Shown: positions 1 to 7,607, counted from the stretch's first letter. The stretch is DNA of 12,010 nucleotides from an uncultured Oscillospiraceae bacterium (GCA_910587395.1 CAJULJ010000072.1:1-12010); one strand, 5' to 3'. A program made the numbers and translations. The notes: generated by a model from the sequence alone, not told the origin.

Positions 1-52
1 ATTTTCGCACTTACTTACGACTTGTGCAATATTTATTTTTCAAACAAGCCTT
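1..52. other. AT-rich foreign sequence interrupting the integrase gene
   Basis: The integrase reading frame matches its family up to the conserved GLRRGELLALLW stretch and then, near base 55, changes into AT-rich sequence that codes for nothing integrase-like before a stop near base 11. The change is abrupt, which fits the end of an inserted element or a deletion junction. Read on the minus strand the segment begins GGCTTGTTTGAAAAATAAAT, which could be a transposon end. The partner end lies outside the window, so no element family can be named. Confidence 0.4.
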
Positions 53-756
53 AGTCCAGAGGAGGGCCAGCAGCTCACCCCGACGCAGGCCGCTGGTCAG
101 CTTCAGGTAGTAGGCCGGGAGCAGGCCGCGCCGGTTGGCCTCCTGGAGGTAGGCCCCGATCTGTTCCGGGAGCAGCACCTTCATCTCCTTCTTCTCAATC
201 TTCGGGAGCTTGCACCCCTCCGCCGGATTGTCGGTGATCAGCGTCTCCTTCACCGCCTGGGCCAGTGCCGAGCGGAGCACCCCGTGGATGCCATGGATGA
301 AGCGGTTGCTCAGCCCCTTGTCCTTCAGTTCAATGTGTTTGTACCGCTGAACCCGCCCGGAGGTTTTCAGCTTGTTGTAGAACTGCTGAATCTGGATCGT
401 GGTCAGTTTGTCCAGTTTGACGTCACCGATACCTGGGACGATGTCTTCTCGATGTAGTTGTTGTAGTAGTACGCCGTCTGCTCCCGGATGGAGGGCTTGG
501 AGTAGGTCTCGAACCACAGCCGCACCCACTCGGCCACCGTGTATTTGCCGCTGCGGCTGACGTCTACCTTTCCATTTTCCTCAATGGCCCGCTCCAGCTT
601 TTCCTTGCACTCCTTCTGGGTTTTTGCCAGCACATTTTTGTAGATGGCCTTGCCCGTCACCGGGTCGCGGCCCGCTGTGTAGCGGCCCTTCCAGCGGCCG
701 TCGGGACGTTTTCTCAGACTGCCCTCGCCGTTTGCCCGTTTCTTTGCCGTAGTCAC
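53..756 (-). pseudogene. Tyrosine site-specific integrase, frameshifted and C-terminally truncated
   Basis: This is the remnant of a phage/ICE-type tyrosine recombinase. The N-terminal part (756 down to about 447) has the AP2-like arm-binding domain seen in Tn916-type integrases (ANGEGSLRKRPDGRWKGRY) followed by the start of the SAM-like core-binding domain. The frame then breaks after YYYNNYIEK. The sister frame resumes with IVPGIGDVKLDKLTTIQIQQF, so one C appears to be missing from a histidine codon near plus-strand bases 444-447. The second part continues to TSGLRRGELLALLW, which contains the first catalytic arginine. The later catalytic histidine, arginine and tyrosine are absent because the gene is cut near base 55. 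The start is a GTG at 754-756, preceded by GGAGG and overlapping the stop of the upstream DUF6809-like gene by 4 bases (GTGA), so the two were once co-transcribed. It cannot be catalytically active as it stands. Confidence 0.85.
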
Positions 757-953
757 TCACCTCCAGTTCTGATATCGCCATCGTTGTCATCCATGCACTC
801 CGCCATCATCCTCACCCCCAGCCGGAAGCCCAGGATGAAATTTTCCATGGCGGTGATGCTGTCGATTTCCTGCTGTGATTCGATCAGCTTTGCCAAAACC
901 GCTTGCCCAGCTTCATCAAGCTGCTCTGTGAGTTGGGTTTCAAAACGCGACAC
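753..953 (-). pseudogene. DUF6809-like small protein, N-terminally truncated
   Basis: The 66 codons end with the pattern ENFILGFRLGVRMMAECMDD, which resembles the C-terminal half of DUF6809 proteins, small helical proteins of unknown function found beside integrases in clostridial mobile elements. Family members as I recall them are roughly 90-120 residues, so about 40 N-terminal residues are missing. The only in-frame start is a GTG at 951-953 without a ribosome binding site, and a stop lies six codons further up at 969-971. The 5' end therefore looks cut at the junction near base 950. It overlaps the integrase start by 4 bases. The family assignment rests on pattern memory and is moderately sure; the truncation is inferred. 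Confidence 0.55.
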
Positions 954-1261
954 GGTTTGTCGCCCGTTTCAACTCCGAAGGGCGCTCCAATGCTGAGTAC
1001 TGCGGCCGGGTGCTTGACGAGAAAGGCCGCACCTGCAAGGATGTGGGAGCCATTGCGCTGTGGACGAAAAACAAGAGCACAGACGAGGCGTTCAAACTCT
1101 ACCGCCGGGAGTACAAGAAACGGTTCGCCTGGATCAAGGCGGGGAAGGTCTTGCCGGAGGAGGTTTACGCCTGGGGCGAGAGGGCCAGAGAGAAAAAGGC
1201 GGAGTGCGAAGAGGGGAAAATCACCTTAGAGGTATTTGAGGCGTGGTTGAAGAAGTCATAA
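932..1261 (+). pseudogene. DUF6076-like zinc-binding protein, C-terminal fragment
   Basis: The plus-strand frame is open from the stop at 929-931 to the TAA at 1259-1261. From about base 953 it reads like the C-terminus of DUF6076-type proteins of clostridial mobile elements: a Cys-containing segment (NAEYCGRVLDEKGRTCKDVG, a likely zinc site of which only the last cysteines remain), then a charged helical tail rich in Lys, Glu and Trp. No credible ribosome binding site or start lies upstream (the first GTG is at 1010, inside the conserved part), and the N-terminal bulk of the protein is missing. The 5' break coincides with the break of the DUF6809-like gene on the other strand. The stop overlaps the fructokinase stop tail to tail. 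It is probably not expressed; DUF6076 is my best family guess. Confidence 0.5.
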
Positions 1262-2245
1262 GGCCCAGCTGCTTCTTTCCTGTAGCAGCAACCCTTCCAC
1301 CTCACTTCGGTCCGGCATGGAACGGATCGCTCCCTTCCGGGTCGTGACGATATAAGCCGCTGTATTGGCGAATCGAAGCATTTTTTTCAAATCCGTTTCC
1401 ATAAGCCCGTCCAGACCGCGGTCCAGCACAAAACTCAGCACACTGGCGCAGAAGGTATCCCCGGCCCCGGTGGTCTCGATGACGCCGCCCAGCTTGCAGG
1501 AGGGGACAAACACTCGCTTGTCCTCATAATAGGAATAGCTGCCCGCCGCCCCGGCGGTGACGTTGAACAGCTTGATATTGGGGTGCTTCCCCCGGAGGAT
1601 GGCCGCGCCCCTGTCGAAGTCCGTCTCTCCGGTCATGCACTCCAGTTCATTGTCCGCGATTTTCAGCACGTCGCACCGGGCCAAACCGTATTCGATCTGG
1701 TGCTTGGCCTCATCCAAACTATTCCATAGGGGCGGGCGCAGATTGGGGTCAAAGGAGATAATCGCACCATTTTCTTTGGCATGATCGATGGCTTTGCAAG
1801 TGGCCCTCCGAACTCCCTCATGGGTCATGGACAGGGTCCCAAAGTGAAAAATCCTGCTGCCCGCAATGACATCCAGGGGCAGCTCATCCTCGCGGAGCAT
1901 CATATCCGCGCCGGGATTGCGGTAGAAGGAGAAGTCCCGGTCTCCGTTCTCAAAGGTCCTGACGAAGGCCAGAGTGGTACGGGCATCCTGGTCAAACACC
2001 AGATAGTCCATGCAGATGCCCGTCTCCGCCGCTACGTCCCGGAGCAGATGGCCGAACATATCGTCTCCCACCTTGCCCACGAAGGCGGTGGACTTCCCCA
2101 GCTTTTGCAGCATGGCCAGCACGTTGCAGGGCGCCCCGCCGGGGTTGGCCTCAAAAAGCGTGTTCCCCTGTCCGCTCCGGCCGTCCTCTGTGAAATCGAT
2201 CAGCAGCTCTCCCAGAGCGGTCACATCGAATCTCTTCTCACTCAT
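1256..2245 (-). CDS. scrK: Fructokinase, PfkB/ribokinase family
   Basis: This cytoplasmic sugar kinase of 329 residues has the usual length for PfkB fructokinases and would phosphorylate fructose with ATP to fructose 6-phosphate. The first family signature lies around residues 36-62 (GGAPCNVLAMLQKLGKS, then VGKVGDD). The second lies around 257-270 (ETTGAGDTFCASVL), with Asp263 of the GAGD motif as the catalytic base and anion hole; the SFDPNLRPPLW segment at 164-174 is also typical of this family. The ATG at 2243-2245 is preceded by GAGGAGG. The gene starts 19 bases after the GH32 stop and is certainly in its operon, receiving the fructose that enzyme releases. Its stop overlaps the stop of the DUF6076-like remnant on the other strand by 6 bases, and no terminator is visible downstream. 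Fructose is preferred over other sugars because of the GH32 neighbour. Confidence 0.92.
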   Translation of the reverse strand: MSEKRFDVTALGELLIDFTEDGRSGQGNTLFEANPGGAPCNVLAMLQKLGKSTAFVGKVGDDMFGHLLRDVAAETGICMDYLVFDQDARTTLAFVRTFENGDRDFSFYRNPGADMMLREDELPLDVIAGSRIFHFGTLSMTHEGVRRATCKAIDHAKENGAIISFDPNLRPPLWNSLDEAKHQIEYGLARCDVLKIADNELECMTGETDFDRGAAILRGKHPNIKLFNVTAGAAGSYSYYEDKRVFVPSCKLGGVIETTGAGDTFCASVLSFVLDRGLDGLMETDLKKMLRFANTAAYIVTTRKGAIRSMPDRSEVEGLLLQERSSWAL

Positions 2246-2264
2246 GGCTCAGTCCTCCTCGCCC

Positions 2265-3740
2265 TCAAAACAAGTCGTACTTTTCCACGTCGATCAGCAC
2301 CTGGTCGTCCGCCTCGAAGGTAATTGCGTCCGCCTCCTGAGGTGTGTAGATCACTGCGCTGGCCGCTGCCTCGCCGTCGTTGACGAACACCTCCACGCTG
2401 AACCGGTCCAAAATGACCCTCAGCTTGATTTCCTCGTTGTTTGGAGTCACCAGAAAGCTGCGGGTATTGACGATGTCCCGGGGCAGGCCGCTACGGCAGC
2501 GGTCAATCTTCAAGGTGCTCTCACCGGGCTTATAGCGGATGATGGTGTCGTGCTGCCCGTCCTTGGCCACATGGAGCCGGAACCAGCGGTAGGAACCCTG
2601 CCCCATGGGCCGCACCGTGACAGTCATGTCCAGCACCCGGCCCTGAATGCCGGGGAGATTGGTTTCACCGCTGATCAGAATGTGGTGATGGGTCACCGGA
2701 TTGCGCCGGTATTGCTCCAGTTCCCGCACAGGGCGCTGGTACAGCCGCCCGTTTCGCACGGACAGCTCCCGGGGCAGGGTCATCTGGCCGAACCAACGGC
2801 AATGAAAGGGCTTGCTCCCTACGGTGTCCCAGTTCTGCATCCAGGCGATCATGATCCGCCGCCCGTCCGGGGCCTCCAGCGTCTGGGGAGCGTAGAAATC
2901 CAGGCCGTAGTCGATGGCCTGCACCCGCTCCCGGGTGAAGCCTTTTTCAGGATCATAGCTCCCCATAAGGCACAGGGTGCCGTTGCCCGCGTGGAACTCC
3001 AGGCCGATGGTGGTCATGTCCTGGGGGCTGGTGATGAGCACCTGCTTCCCGTCCAGCGCGAAAAAGTCCGGGCATTCCCACATCCGGCCATACTGGTTGT
3101 GGCAACGGTCCAGCGTGTGGACGAATTCCCACTTCAAACCGTCCCCGCTCTTGTACATCAGGATGGCCCCGCTGTCATCCTCGGTGCGGTTTCCGATGAC
3201 AGCGTAATAGGTATCCCCCTCTCGCCAGACCTTGGGGTCCCGGAAGTCGATGGAGCTGCCTCCCAGAGGCAGGTCTTTTTTGTCCAGCACGGGGTTGAGG
3301 GAATATTTATCGTAATCTACCCCGTCCCCAATGGCCACGCACTGGGTTTGGACATCCTGAATAAAGCCCTCCTCATTGTGGGCCCGCCGGACGCCGGTGT
3401 ACATCAGCAGCTGCCGCCCGTCGGGCAGCTCCACCGCCCCGCCGGAGAAGCAGCCGGAGGCGTCATACTCCCCATCCGGGGCCAGGGCGGCGGGGAGGCG
3501 CTCCCAGCGGAGAAAGTCCTTGGTTTTCAGATGCCCCCAATGCATGGGCCCCCACTCGTTGGAATAGGGGTGGTACTGGTAAAACAGATGGCATTCCCCC
3601 CGGTACATGGAGAAGCCGTTGGGGTCGTTCATCCACCCAATGGTAGGGGTGGCGTGAAAGGCCGGGCGCTCGGCGTCCGGGATATGGGGCCCGTACTGGG
3701 CTTCAAAGTCACGGGCCTTTTGCAGGGCTTCGCTGGTCAT
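2265..3740 (-). CDS. scrB: GH32 beta-fructofuranosidase / sucrose(-6-phosphate) hydrolase
   Basis: This enzyme hydrolyses terminal beta-fructosyl bonds in sucrose, sucrose 6-phosphate or short fructo-oligosaccharides. With the chosen start it is 491 residues, normal for cytoplasmic GH32 enzymes, and has no signal peptide. All three catalytic motifs are present: WMNDPNG with nucleophile Asp39, FRDP with transition-state stabiliser Asp168, and WECPDFF with acid/base Glu222. The five-bladed propeller domain is followed from about residue 350 by the C-terminal beta-sandwich. The start is ATG 3738-3740, with AGGAGG at 3750-3755 on the minus strand; the longer frame reaching 3833 would run through the promoter and is rejected. 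Because the importer beside it is an ABC system and not a PTS, the natural substrate is probably unphosphorylated sucrose or kestose-type oligomers, so the scrB name is one of convenience. Confidence 0.93.
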   Translation of the reverse strand: MTSEALQKARDFEAQYGPHIPDAERPAFHATPTIGWMNDPNGFSMYRGECHLFYQYHPYSNEWGPMHWGHLKTKDFLRWERLPAALAPDGEYDASGCFSGGAVELPDGRQLLMYTGVRRAHNEEGFIQDVQTQCVAIGDGVDYDKYSLNPVLDKKDLPLGGSSIDFRDPKVWREGDTYYAVIGNRTEDDSGAILMYKSGDGLKWEFVHTLDRCHNQYGRMWECPDFFALDGKQVLITSPQDMTTIGLEFHAGNGTLCLMGSYDPEKGFTRERVQAIDYGLDFYAPQTLEAPDGRRIMIAWMQNWDTVGSKPFHCRWFGQMTLPRELSVRNGRLYQRPVRELEQYRRNPVTHHHILISGETNLPGIQGRVLDMTVTVRPMGQGSYRWFRLHVAKDGQHDTIIRYKPGESTLKIDRCRSGLPRDIVNTRSFLVTPNNEEIKLRVILDRFSVEVFVNDGEAAASAVIYTPQEADAITFEADDQVLIDVEKYDLF

Positions 3741-3776
3741 GATATGTAACCTCCTTGGCTGGTCTCGATACACATG

Positions 3777-3805
3777 ATTATAGGCCGAGCTTGTTGAAAC
3801 GGCAA
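3777..3805 (-). promoter_or_regulatory. Promoter of the GH32-fructokinase operon
   Basis: On the minus strand a perfect -10 TATAAT (3777-3782) sits 17 bases from a -35 TTGCCG (3800-3805, four of six consensus bases). The predicted transcription start is near 3769, leaving a leader of about 30 bases before the ribosome binding site and ATG. It lies directly after the terminator of the solute-binding protein gene, so the catabolic pair has its own transcription unit. Confidence 0.75.
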
Positions 3806-3808
3806 TAT
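3794..3808. promoter_or_regulatory. Possible weak LacI-type operator over the scrB -35
   Basis: The plus-strand sequence TTGTTGAAACGGCAAT contains the half-site TGAAACG, found perfectly in the two better operators near 7451 and 7613. The other half (GCAAT) is degenerate. It overlaps the -35 hexamer, which is a sensible place for repression. This is a half-site match only, so it is a candidate. Confidence 0.35.
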
Positions 3809-3816
3809 CTTTTTTC

Positions 3817-3846
3817 AAAAAGGGGCGGCACATGGCCGCCCCTTTT
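3817..3846 (-). terminator. Rho-independent terminator after the importer operon
   Basis: A 12-base-pair stem (3818-3829 pairing with 3835-3846, AAAAGGGGCGGC against GCCGCCCCTTTT) with a 5-base loop lies about 20 bases after the TAA of the solute-binding protein. On the minus strand it ends in five T. It separates the importer unit from the GH32 unit, although some read-through may occur. Confidence 0.85.
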
Positions 3847-3865
3847 CAGCTATCATGAACCGTCG

Positions 3866-5542
3866 TTATTCCGCCGCGGAGTACCGGTCATAGGCGTCCT
3901 GGTACACCTGAAGCAGGTCGTCCATGCCGCACTTGGTGGAGAGATACTCTTTGTACTTCTCCCACTCGGCGTCGGTGGGACCGCCGTCCCGGAGCCACAG
4001 GCCCTCCTGCTCCTTGACTGCGCTTTCAAAGTCGGCCTTGTGCCAGTCGATGGTCTCCATCTCCATGCCGGTGAACACGCAGTCCACGGGGTAGAAGGTG
4101 GTGTCCTCTACGTAGGGCATCCAGAATTGGTCCAGGTCGGTGAGGCGCTCGATGGCCCGGTCCTCCATGTAGAAGATCTCGTTGTAATACTCGGCCAGGA
4201 TCAGCTTGGGGCCCATGGTCTCATAGGTGTTGCGGACCTCGCCGGCGCTCTTGCCGTACTTGGCCTGAGCCTCCTCCTCGGTGATGGACAGCCACATGCC
4301 CTTGTCGTCCTGCCCGGTGAAGAACACGCCAATGGGGCCGTATTGAAGCTGCATAACCGTCTCGCCGCTGTACCACTGGTCGAAGAACTTCAGCAGGTTG
4401 ATGGGGCTCTGGCACTTATTGGTGATGTTGAGCTGCCCGGAGCTGATGGGGGAGCCGGGGCGGATGGTGACGCCGCAGGTGTCCTCATAGGGGGTGCCCT
4501 TGGGCCCGGTGAGGGGCGGCAGGAACACATAATCCTCGGCGTACTCCCCCATAAGCTCCTCGATGTACCACCAGGTGGACACGCCCACATAGCCCTGCTG
4601 GCACTTAGCGATGAGCTGGCTGTCGCTCTGGCTGAACATCTCCACGTCCATCAGCCCCTCGGCGTACCAGTCGTGGAAGTAGGTCAGGCAGTCCCGGTAG
4701 GCGTCGCTGGCGCAGACAAACTCCACAGTGCCGTCGCTCTTGAGGTGGATGTCGTTGATCACGTCGTTGGGCCAGTTGGTGAAGCCGAACCCGGCGTAAA
4801 AGATGTTCTGGCCCCAGCACCACTCGTCAAAGCCGGTGGTCATGGGCAGGGTGGAACCGGGGGCGTTGCCGTAGTATTTGGCGGACATATCGTTGTCCTT
4901 GAAGGCTTTCAGGACATCGTGGAGCTCGTCCAGGGAGGTGGGCACCTCCAGCCCCAAATCGTCCAGCCACGCCTTGTTGATCATGCTGTACTGGGGGACG
5001 GAGAAGATGGAAAATGCCTCATCCATGGGAGCGCCGATGCCCGCGGTGGTCATCTGCTCGCCGGAGGGCAGACCGTAGATGCCGCCGTCCTCCATGGTGA
5101 TGGCCGCCCGGATCTCAGGGTGGTCCTCCAGAATGGCGCACAGGTTGGGCATGATATCCGGCGTCAGGTAGGGCACCAGATCCAGGAAGGTGCCGTCGTC
5201 GCCGTACCGGGCCAGGTCGTAGTTGGAGAAGCCCACACCCATGAAGGCGTCTGGGAGCTGGCCGCCGGTGATGCGGATGTTCACCTGCTCGGCCAGGGAG
5301 TCGCTCATGGTCTCCCAGGTGATATGGATTCCGGCGCTCTCCTGGAGGGCGGCAATTACTTCGTTGTTATCATAGCCGCTGGACAGGGCGGAAATCCCAC
5401 CCATGATGTTGAACTCGGTCTGGTCCAAATTGTCGTTGACGGTGCCGTCGTTGACGTTGTTCACCAGTCCTCCGGAGCAGCCGGACAGGATACCAGCCAG
5501 CATCGCGGCGGCCAGGGCCGCAGAAAAAATCTTCTGTTTCAT
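3866..5542 (-). CDS. Sugar ABC importer, extracellular solute-binding lipoprotein
   Basis: This 558-residue protein is a family-1 extracellular solute-binding protein of the large LplA/YtcQ type that pairs with LplB/LplC permeases. A lysine-led hydrophobic signal peptide ends in the lipobox LSGC (residues 19-22), so Cys22 would be lipidated and anchor the protein outside the membrane. The mature part starts with a Gly/Asn linker and shows the many Trp, Tyr and acidic residues usual in carbohydrate-binding clefts. The ATG at 5540-5542 follows GGAGGAGAG. It is the last gene of the importer operon, 16 bases after the second permease, and is followed by a strong terminator. GH32 and fructokinase as neighbours point to sucrose or fructo-oligosaccharides as the ligand; the sequence alone does not show the ligand. 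Confidence 0.93.
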   Translation of the reverse strand: MKQKIFSAALAAAMLAGILSGCSGGLVNNVNDGTVNDNLDQTEFNIMGGISALSSGYDNNEVIAALQESAGIHITWETMSDSLAEQVNIRITGGQLPDAFMGVGFSNYDLARYGDDGTFLDLVPYLTPDIMPNLCAILEDHPEIRAAITMEDGGIYGLPSGEQMTTAGIGAPMDEAFSIFSVPQYSMINKAWLDDLGLEVPTSLDELHDVLKAFKDNDMSAKYYGNAPGSTLPMTTGFDEWCWGQNIFYAGFGFTNWPNDVINDIHLKSDGTVEFVCASDAYRDCLTYFHDWYAEGLMDVEMFSQSDSQLIAKCQQGYVGVSTWWYIEELMGEYAEDYVFLPPLTGPKGTPYEDTCGVTIRPGSPISSGQLNITNKCQSPINLLKFFDQWYSGETVMQLQYGPIGVFFTGQDDKGMWLSITEEEAQAKYGKSAGEVRNTYETMGPKLILAEYYNEIFYMEDRAIERLTDLDQFWMPYVEDTTFYPVDCVFTGMEMETIDWHKADFESAVKEQEGLWLRDGGPTDAEWEKYKEYLSTKCGMDDLLQVYQDAYDRYSAAE

Positions 5543-5558
5543 GAACTCTCCTCCTCTC

Positions 5559-6446
5559 TTAACCCTTGACCGCGCCAGCCATAAAGCCCTTCTCGAAGTA
5601 CTTCTGCACGAAGGGGTAGATCACCAGCATGGGCAGGGCCGCCACGATCATGGAGCAGAATTTCAGCAGCTCGGTGAGCTTGTTCAGCTCGGCATAGCCG
5701 CCGGAGATGGTGGCCGCCTGGCTGGCGGTGGCGGAGCTTTTGATCAGGATGTTCCGCATGACCAGGGGCAGGGGCGGACCCTTGCCGCCCAGGTAGATCA
5801 GGGCGGTGAACCAGTCGTTCCAGTAGGCCACCATGGAGAACACCACCATAACCGCCAGGATGGGCATGGACAGGGGGATCACCACGCTGAAAAAGGTGCG
5901 CAGCTTGGAGCAGCCGTCGATCTCGCTGGCCTCCACTAGGTCGTGGGGGATGGAATTCTGGAAGTAGTTGCGGACGATAATCATGTTGCCCACGCCCACG
6001 CCGCCGGGGAGGAACAGGGACCACATGCTGCCCACCAGGCCGGTCTGCTTCACCACCAGGTAGGTCGGAACCAAACCGCCCGCGAAGTACATGGTAAACA
6101 GAAAGAAGACGCTCAGCGCTTTCCGCCCGGGCAGGTCCTTCTGGGCCAGGGGGTAGGCGGTGATGTACAGCATGACCACAGAGAAAATGGTGCCCACGAT
6201 GGTATATTTCACCGAGTTGAGAAAGCCGGAAACAATGCCGTCGTTGAGGAATACCCCCTTATAGCCGTCCAGGGTGAAGCCGCTGGGGAGCAGGAAGGTC
6301 TTACCCGCGTAGACCTCATAGGGGTCGGAGAAGGAGGCCACCACCACATAGTACAGGGGGTAGGCCACGATGAGCAGCACGATGGCGCAGATGACCGTCA
6401 GGATGATCTGACTGGTCCGGTCGGACATACCAGAGGCTTTTCTCAT
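5559..6446 (-). CDS. Sugar ABC importer permease, LplC/CarB-type
   Basis: This integral membrane subunit has 295 residues, close to the norm for LplC/MalG-type permeases. A first membrane helix lies around residues 13-38, a periplasm-side loop carries the SFSDPYEVYAGKTFLLPSGF pattern typical of LplC/YtcP proteins, and further helices follow near 82-100, 112-133, 192-212 and 255-275. The EAA loop that docks onto the ATPase lies at about 171-195 (VEASEIDGCSKLRTFFSVVI). The ATG at 6444-6446 follows GGGGGAGAG and lies 15 bases after the stop of the first permease. It forms the translocation pore with that permease. No ATP-binding subunit is encoded nearby. Confidence 0.93.
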   Translation of the reverse strand: MRKASGMSDRTSQIILTVICAIVLLIVAYPLYYVVVASFSDPYEVYAGKTFLLPSGFTLDGYKGVFLNDGIVSGFLNSVKYTIVGTIFSVVMLYITAYPLAQKDLPGRKALSVFFLFTMYFAGGLVPTYLVVKQTGLVGSMWSLFLPGGVGVGNMIIVRNYFQNSIPHDLVEASEIDGCSKLRTFFSVVIPLSMPILAVMVVFSMVAYWNDWFTALIYLGGKGPPLPLVMRNILIKSSATASQAATISGGYAELNKLTELLKFCSMIVAALPMLVIYPFVQKYFEKGFMAGAVKG

Positions 6447-6461
6447 TTCCGCTCTCCCCCT

Positions 6462-7415
6462 TTACACAAATTCCACGTCCGAGGCCTTGGACGCGATCTT
6501 ATTAACGATAAGCAGCAGGATGATGTTGACCGCCGTGTTGAACAGGCCGACGGCAGTGGAATAGCTGTACTTGGCGTTTTGAATGCCCTGCTCGTAGACG
6601 TACACGGCGATGACGTCGCTGGTGGCCTTGTTCAGGTCGGTCTGGAGCAGCCACACCTTCTCAAAGCCCACATTCATCAGTCCGCCGGCGGCCATGATCA
6701 GGTTGAGGATGGCCATAGGCAGCAGAGCGGGCAGGTCGATGTTCACGATGCGCTGGAACACGGAGGCGCCGTCCACCTTGGCCGCTTCATAGAGGCCGGG
6801 GTCCACGTTGGCCAGGGTGGCCAAGTAGATGATGCAGCCCCAGCCCGCGTCCTGCCAGATGCCGGAGGCGACGTAGATGGTGCGGAAGGCGGAGGACTGG
6901 GTCAAAAAGTCGATTTCCGTGCCCAAAATCAGGTTGATCAGGCCGCCCGACGGGCTGAGGAAGATGCGGATCATACCGCAGATGACCATGACGGAGATGA
7001 AGTGGGGGGCGTAGAGGACGGTCTGCACCACCCGCTTGAACCGGGCGTGGCCCAGCTGGTTGATCATCAGGGACAGGATGATGGGGATGGGGAAGCTCCA
7101 CAGCAGGCTGAACAGGCTGATGAGCACCGTATTCACAATCATCCGGCTGAAGGTGGGGGCGCTGAAAAAGCGCTGGAACCAGTAGAAGCCCACCGGTTCG
7201 CTGCCCATATAGCCCCGGCTGGCCTTGAAGTCCCGGAAGGCGATCTGGATGCCGTACATGGGGATGTACTTGTACACCAGCGTCAAGATCACCGGGACCA
7301 GCAGCAGCGCGTACAACTGCCAGTTGTCAAGGATCCTTTGGCCAAGCGGCCGTCCGGGCCGCTTGGCGGGCACGGCCATGGCCGTGCCCGAATTGCTTTG
7401 TTGCTTTACGTCCAT
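6462..7415 (-). CDS. Sugar ABC importer permease, LplB-type
   Basis: First gene of the importer operon; 317 residues with the chosen start. Six or so membrane helices are visible, the first at about residues 33-52 (YALLLVPVILTLVYKYIPMY, the usual LplB opening). The EAA loop is at about 210-229 (EAAKVDGASVFQRIVNIDLP). I chose ATG 7413-7415 because AAGGAG stands 8-9 bases before it; the frame stays open up to 7562, but that stretch contains the promoter and operator and its sequence is not LplB-like. The first 25 codons carry a low-complexity cytoplasmic tail encoded by two adjacent perfect hairpins (7341-7390). Partner of the LplC-type permease; the ATPase must come from elsewhere in the genome, as for MsmX-dependent importers. 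Confidence 0.92.
   Translation of the reverse strand: MDVKQQSNSGTAMAVPAKRPGRPLGQRILDNWQLYALLLVPVILTLVYKYIPMYGIQIAFRDFKASRGYMGSEPVGFYWFQRFFSAPTFSRMIVNTVLISLFSLLWSFPIPIILSLMINQLGHARFKRVVQTVLYAPHFISVMVICGMIRIFLSPSGGLINLILGTEIDFLTQSSAFRTIYVASGIWQDAGWGCIIYLATLANVDPGLYEAAKVDGASVFQRIVNIDLPALLPMAILNLIMAAGGLMNVGFEKVWLLQTDLNKATSDVIAVYVYEQGIQNAKYSYSTAVGLFNTAVNIILLLIVNKIASKASDVEFV
7341..7390. repeat. Two adjacent perfect inverted repeats inside the LplB-type coding start
   Basis: Bases 7341-7351 pair with 7357-7367 (11 base pairs, GCCAAGCGGCC arm, 5-base loop). Immediately next to it, 7367-7390 is a 24-base perfect palindrome (arm CGGGCACGGCCA). Both lie in codons 9-25 of the first permease. They could fold in the mRNA shortly after the start codon. 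Confidence 0.85.
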
Positions 7416-7450
7416 TTGACTCACTCCTTTTCTTGTTTGCTTGCCCATAA

Positions 7451-7466
7451 TGTGAAACGTTACACA
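7451..7466. promoter_or_regulatory. LacI-type operator O1 of the importer operon
   Basis: TGTGAAACGTTACACA is an almost perfect palindrome with the central CG expected for LacI-family operators; only one symmetric pair mismatches. It lies about 12 bases downstream of the importer -10, over the early transcribed region, where bound repressor blocks transcription. A very similar sequence occurs at 7613-7625 before the lacI-type gene. Confidence 0.8.
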
Positions 7467-7478
7467 TATCGTGTTTTT

Positions 7479-7508
7479 ATGATAGTACATGGGATTGCAG
7501 GATGTCAA
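7479..7508 (-). promoter_or_regulatory. Promoter of the importer operon
   Basis: On the minus strand a perfect -35 TTGACA (7503-7508) is followed after 18 bases by TATCAT (7479-7484, five of six), giving a start near 7472. The leader to the ATG at 7415 is about 57 bases and contains operator O1. Confidence 0.75.
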
Positions 7509-7607
7509 GGCATTTCTAGGTACACAAAGGCATTTTTCCCATTTCCACAAAAAGCGCATCACTAATTTGTGCAGTTGACCAATTTGTTTGAAATTCCAGA
7601 AAAACTA

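Noticed and set aside
2010..7565. Three long plus-strand open frames (2010-3749, 3755-5569, 5943-7565) antisense to the GH32, binding protein and permease genes
   Set aside because: They mirror the strongly GC-biased third codon positions of recognisable genes on the minus strand, give Gly/His/Val-rich low-complexity products and lack ribosome binding sites.
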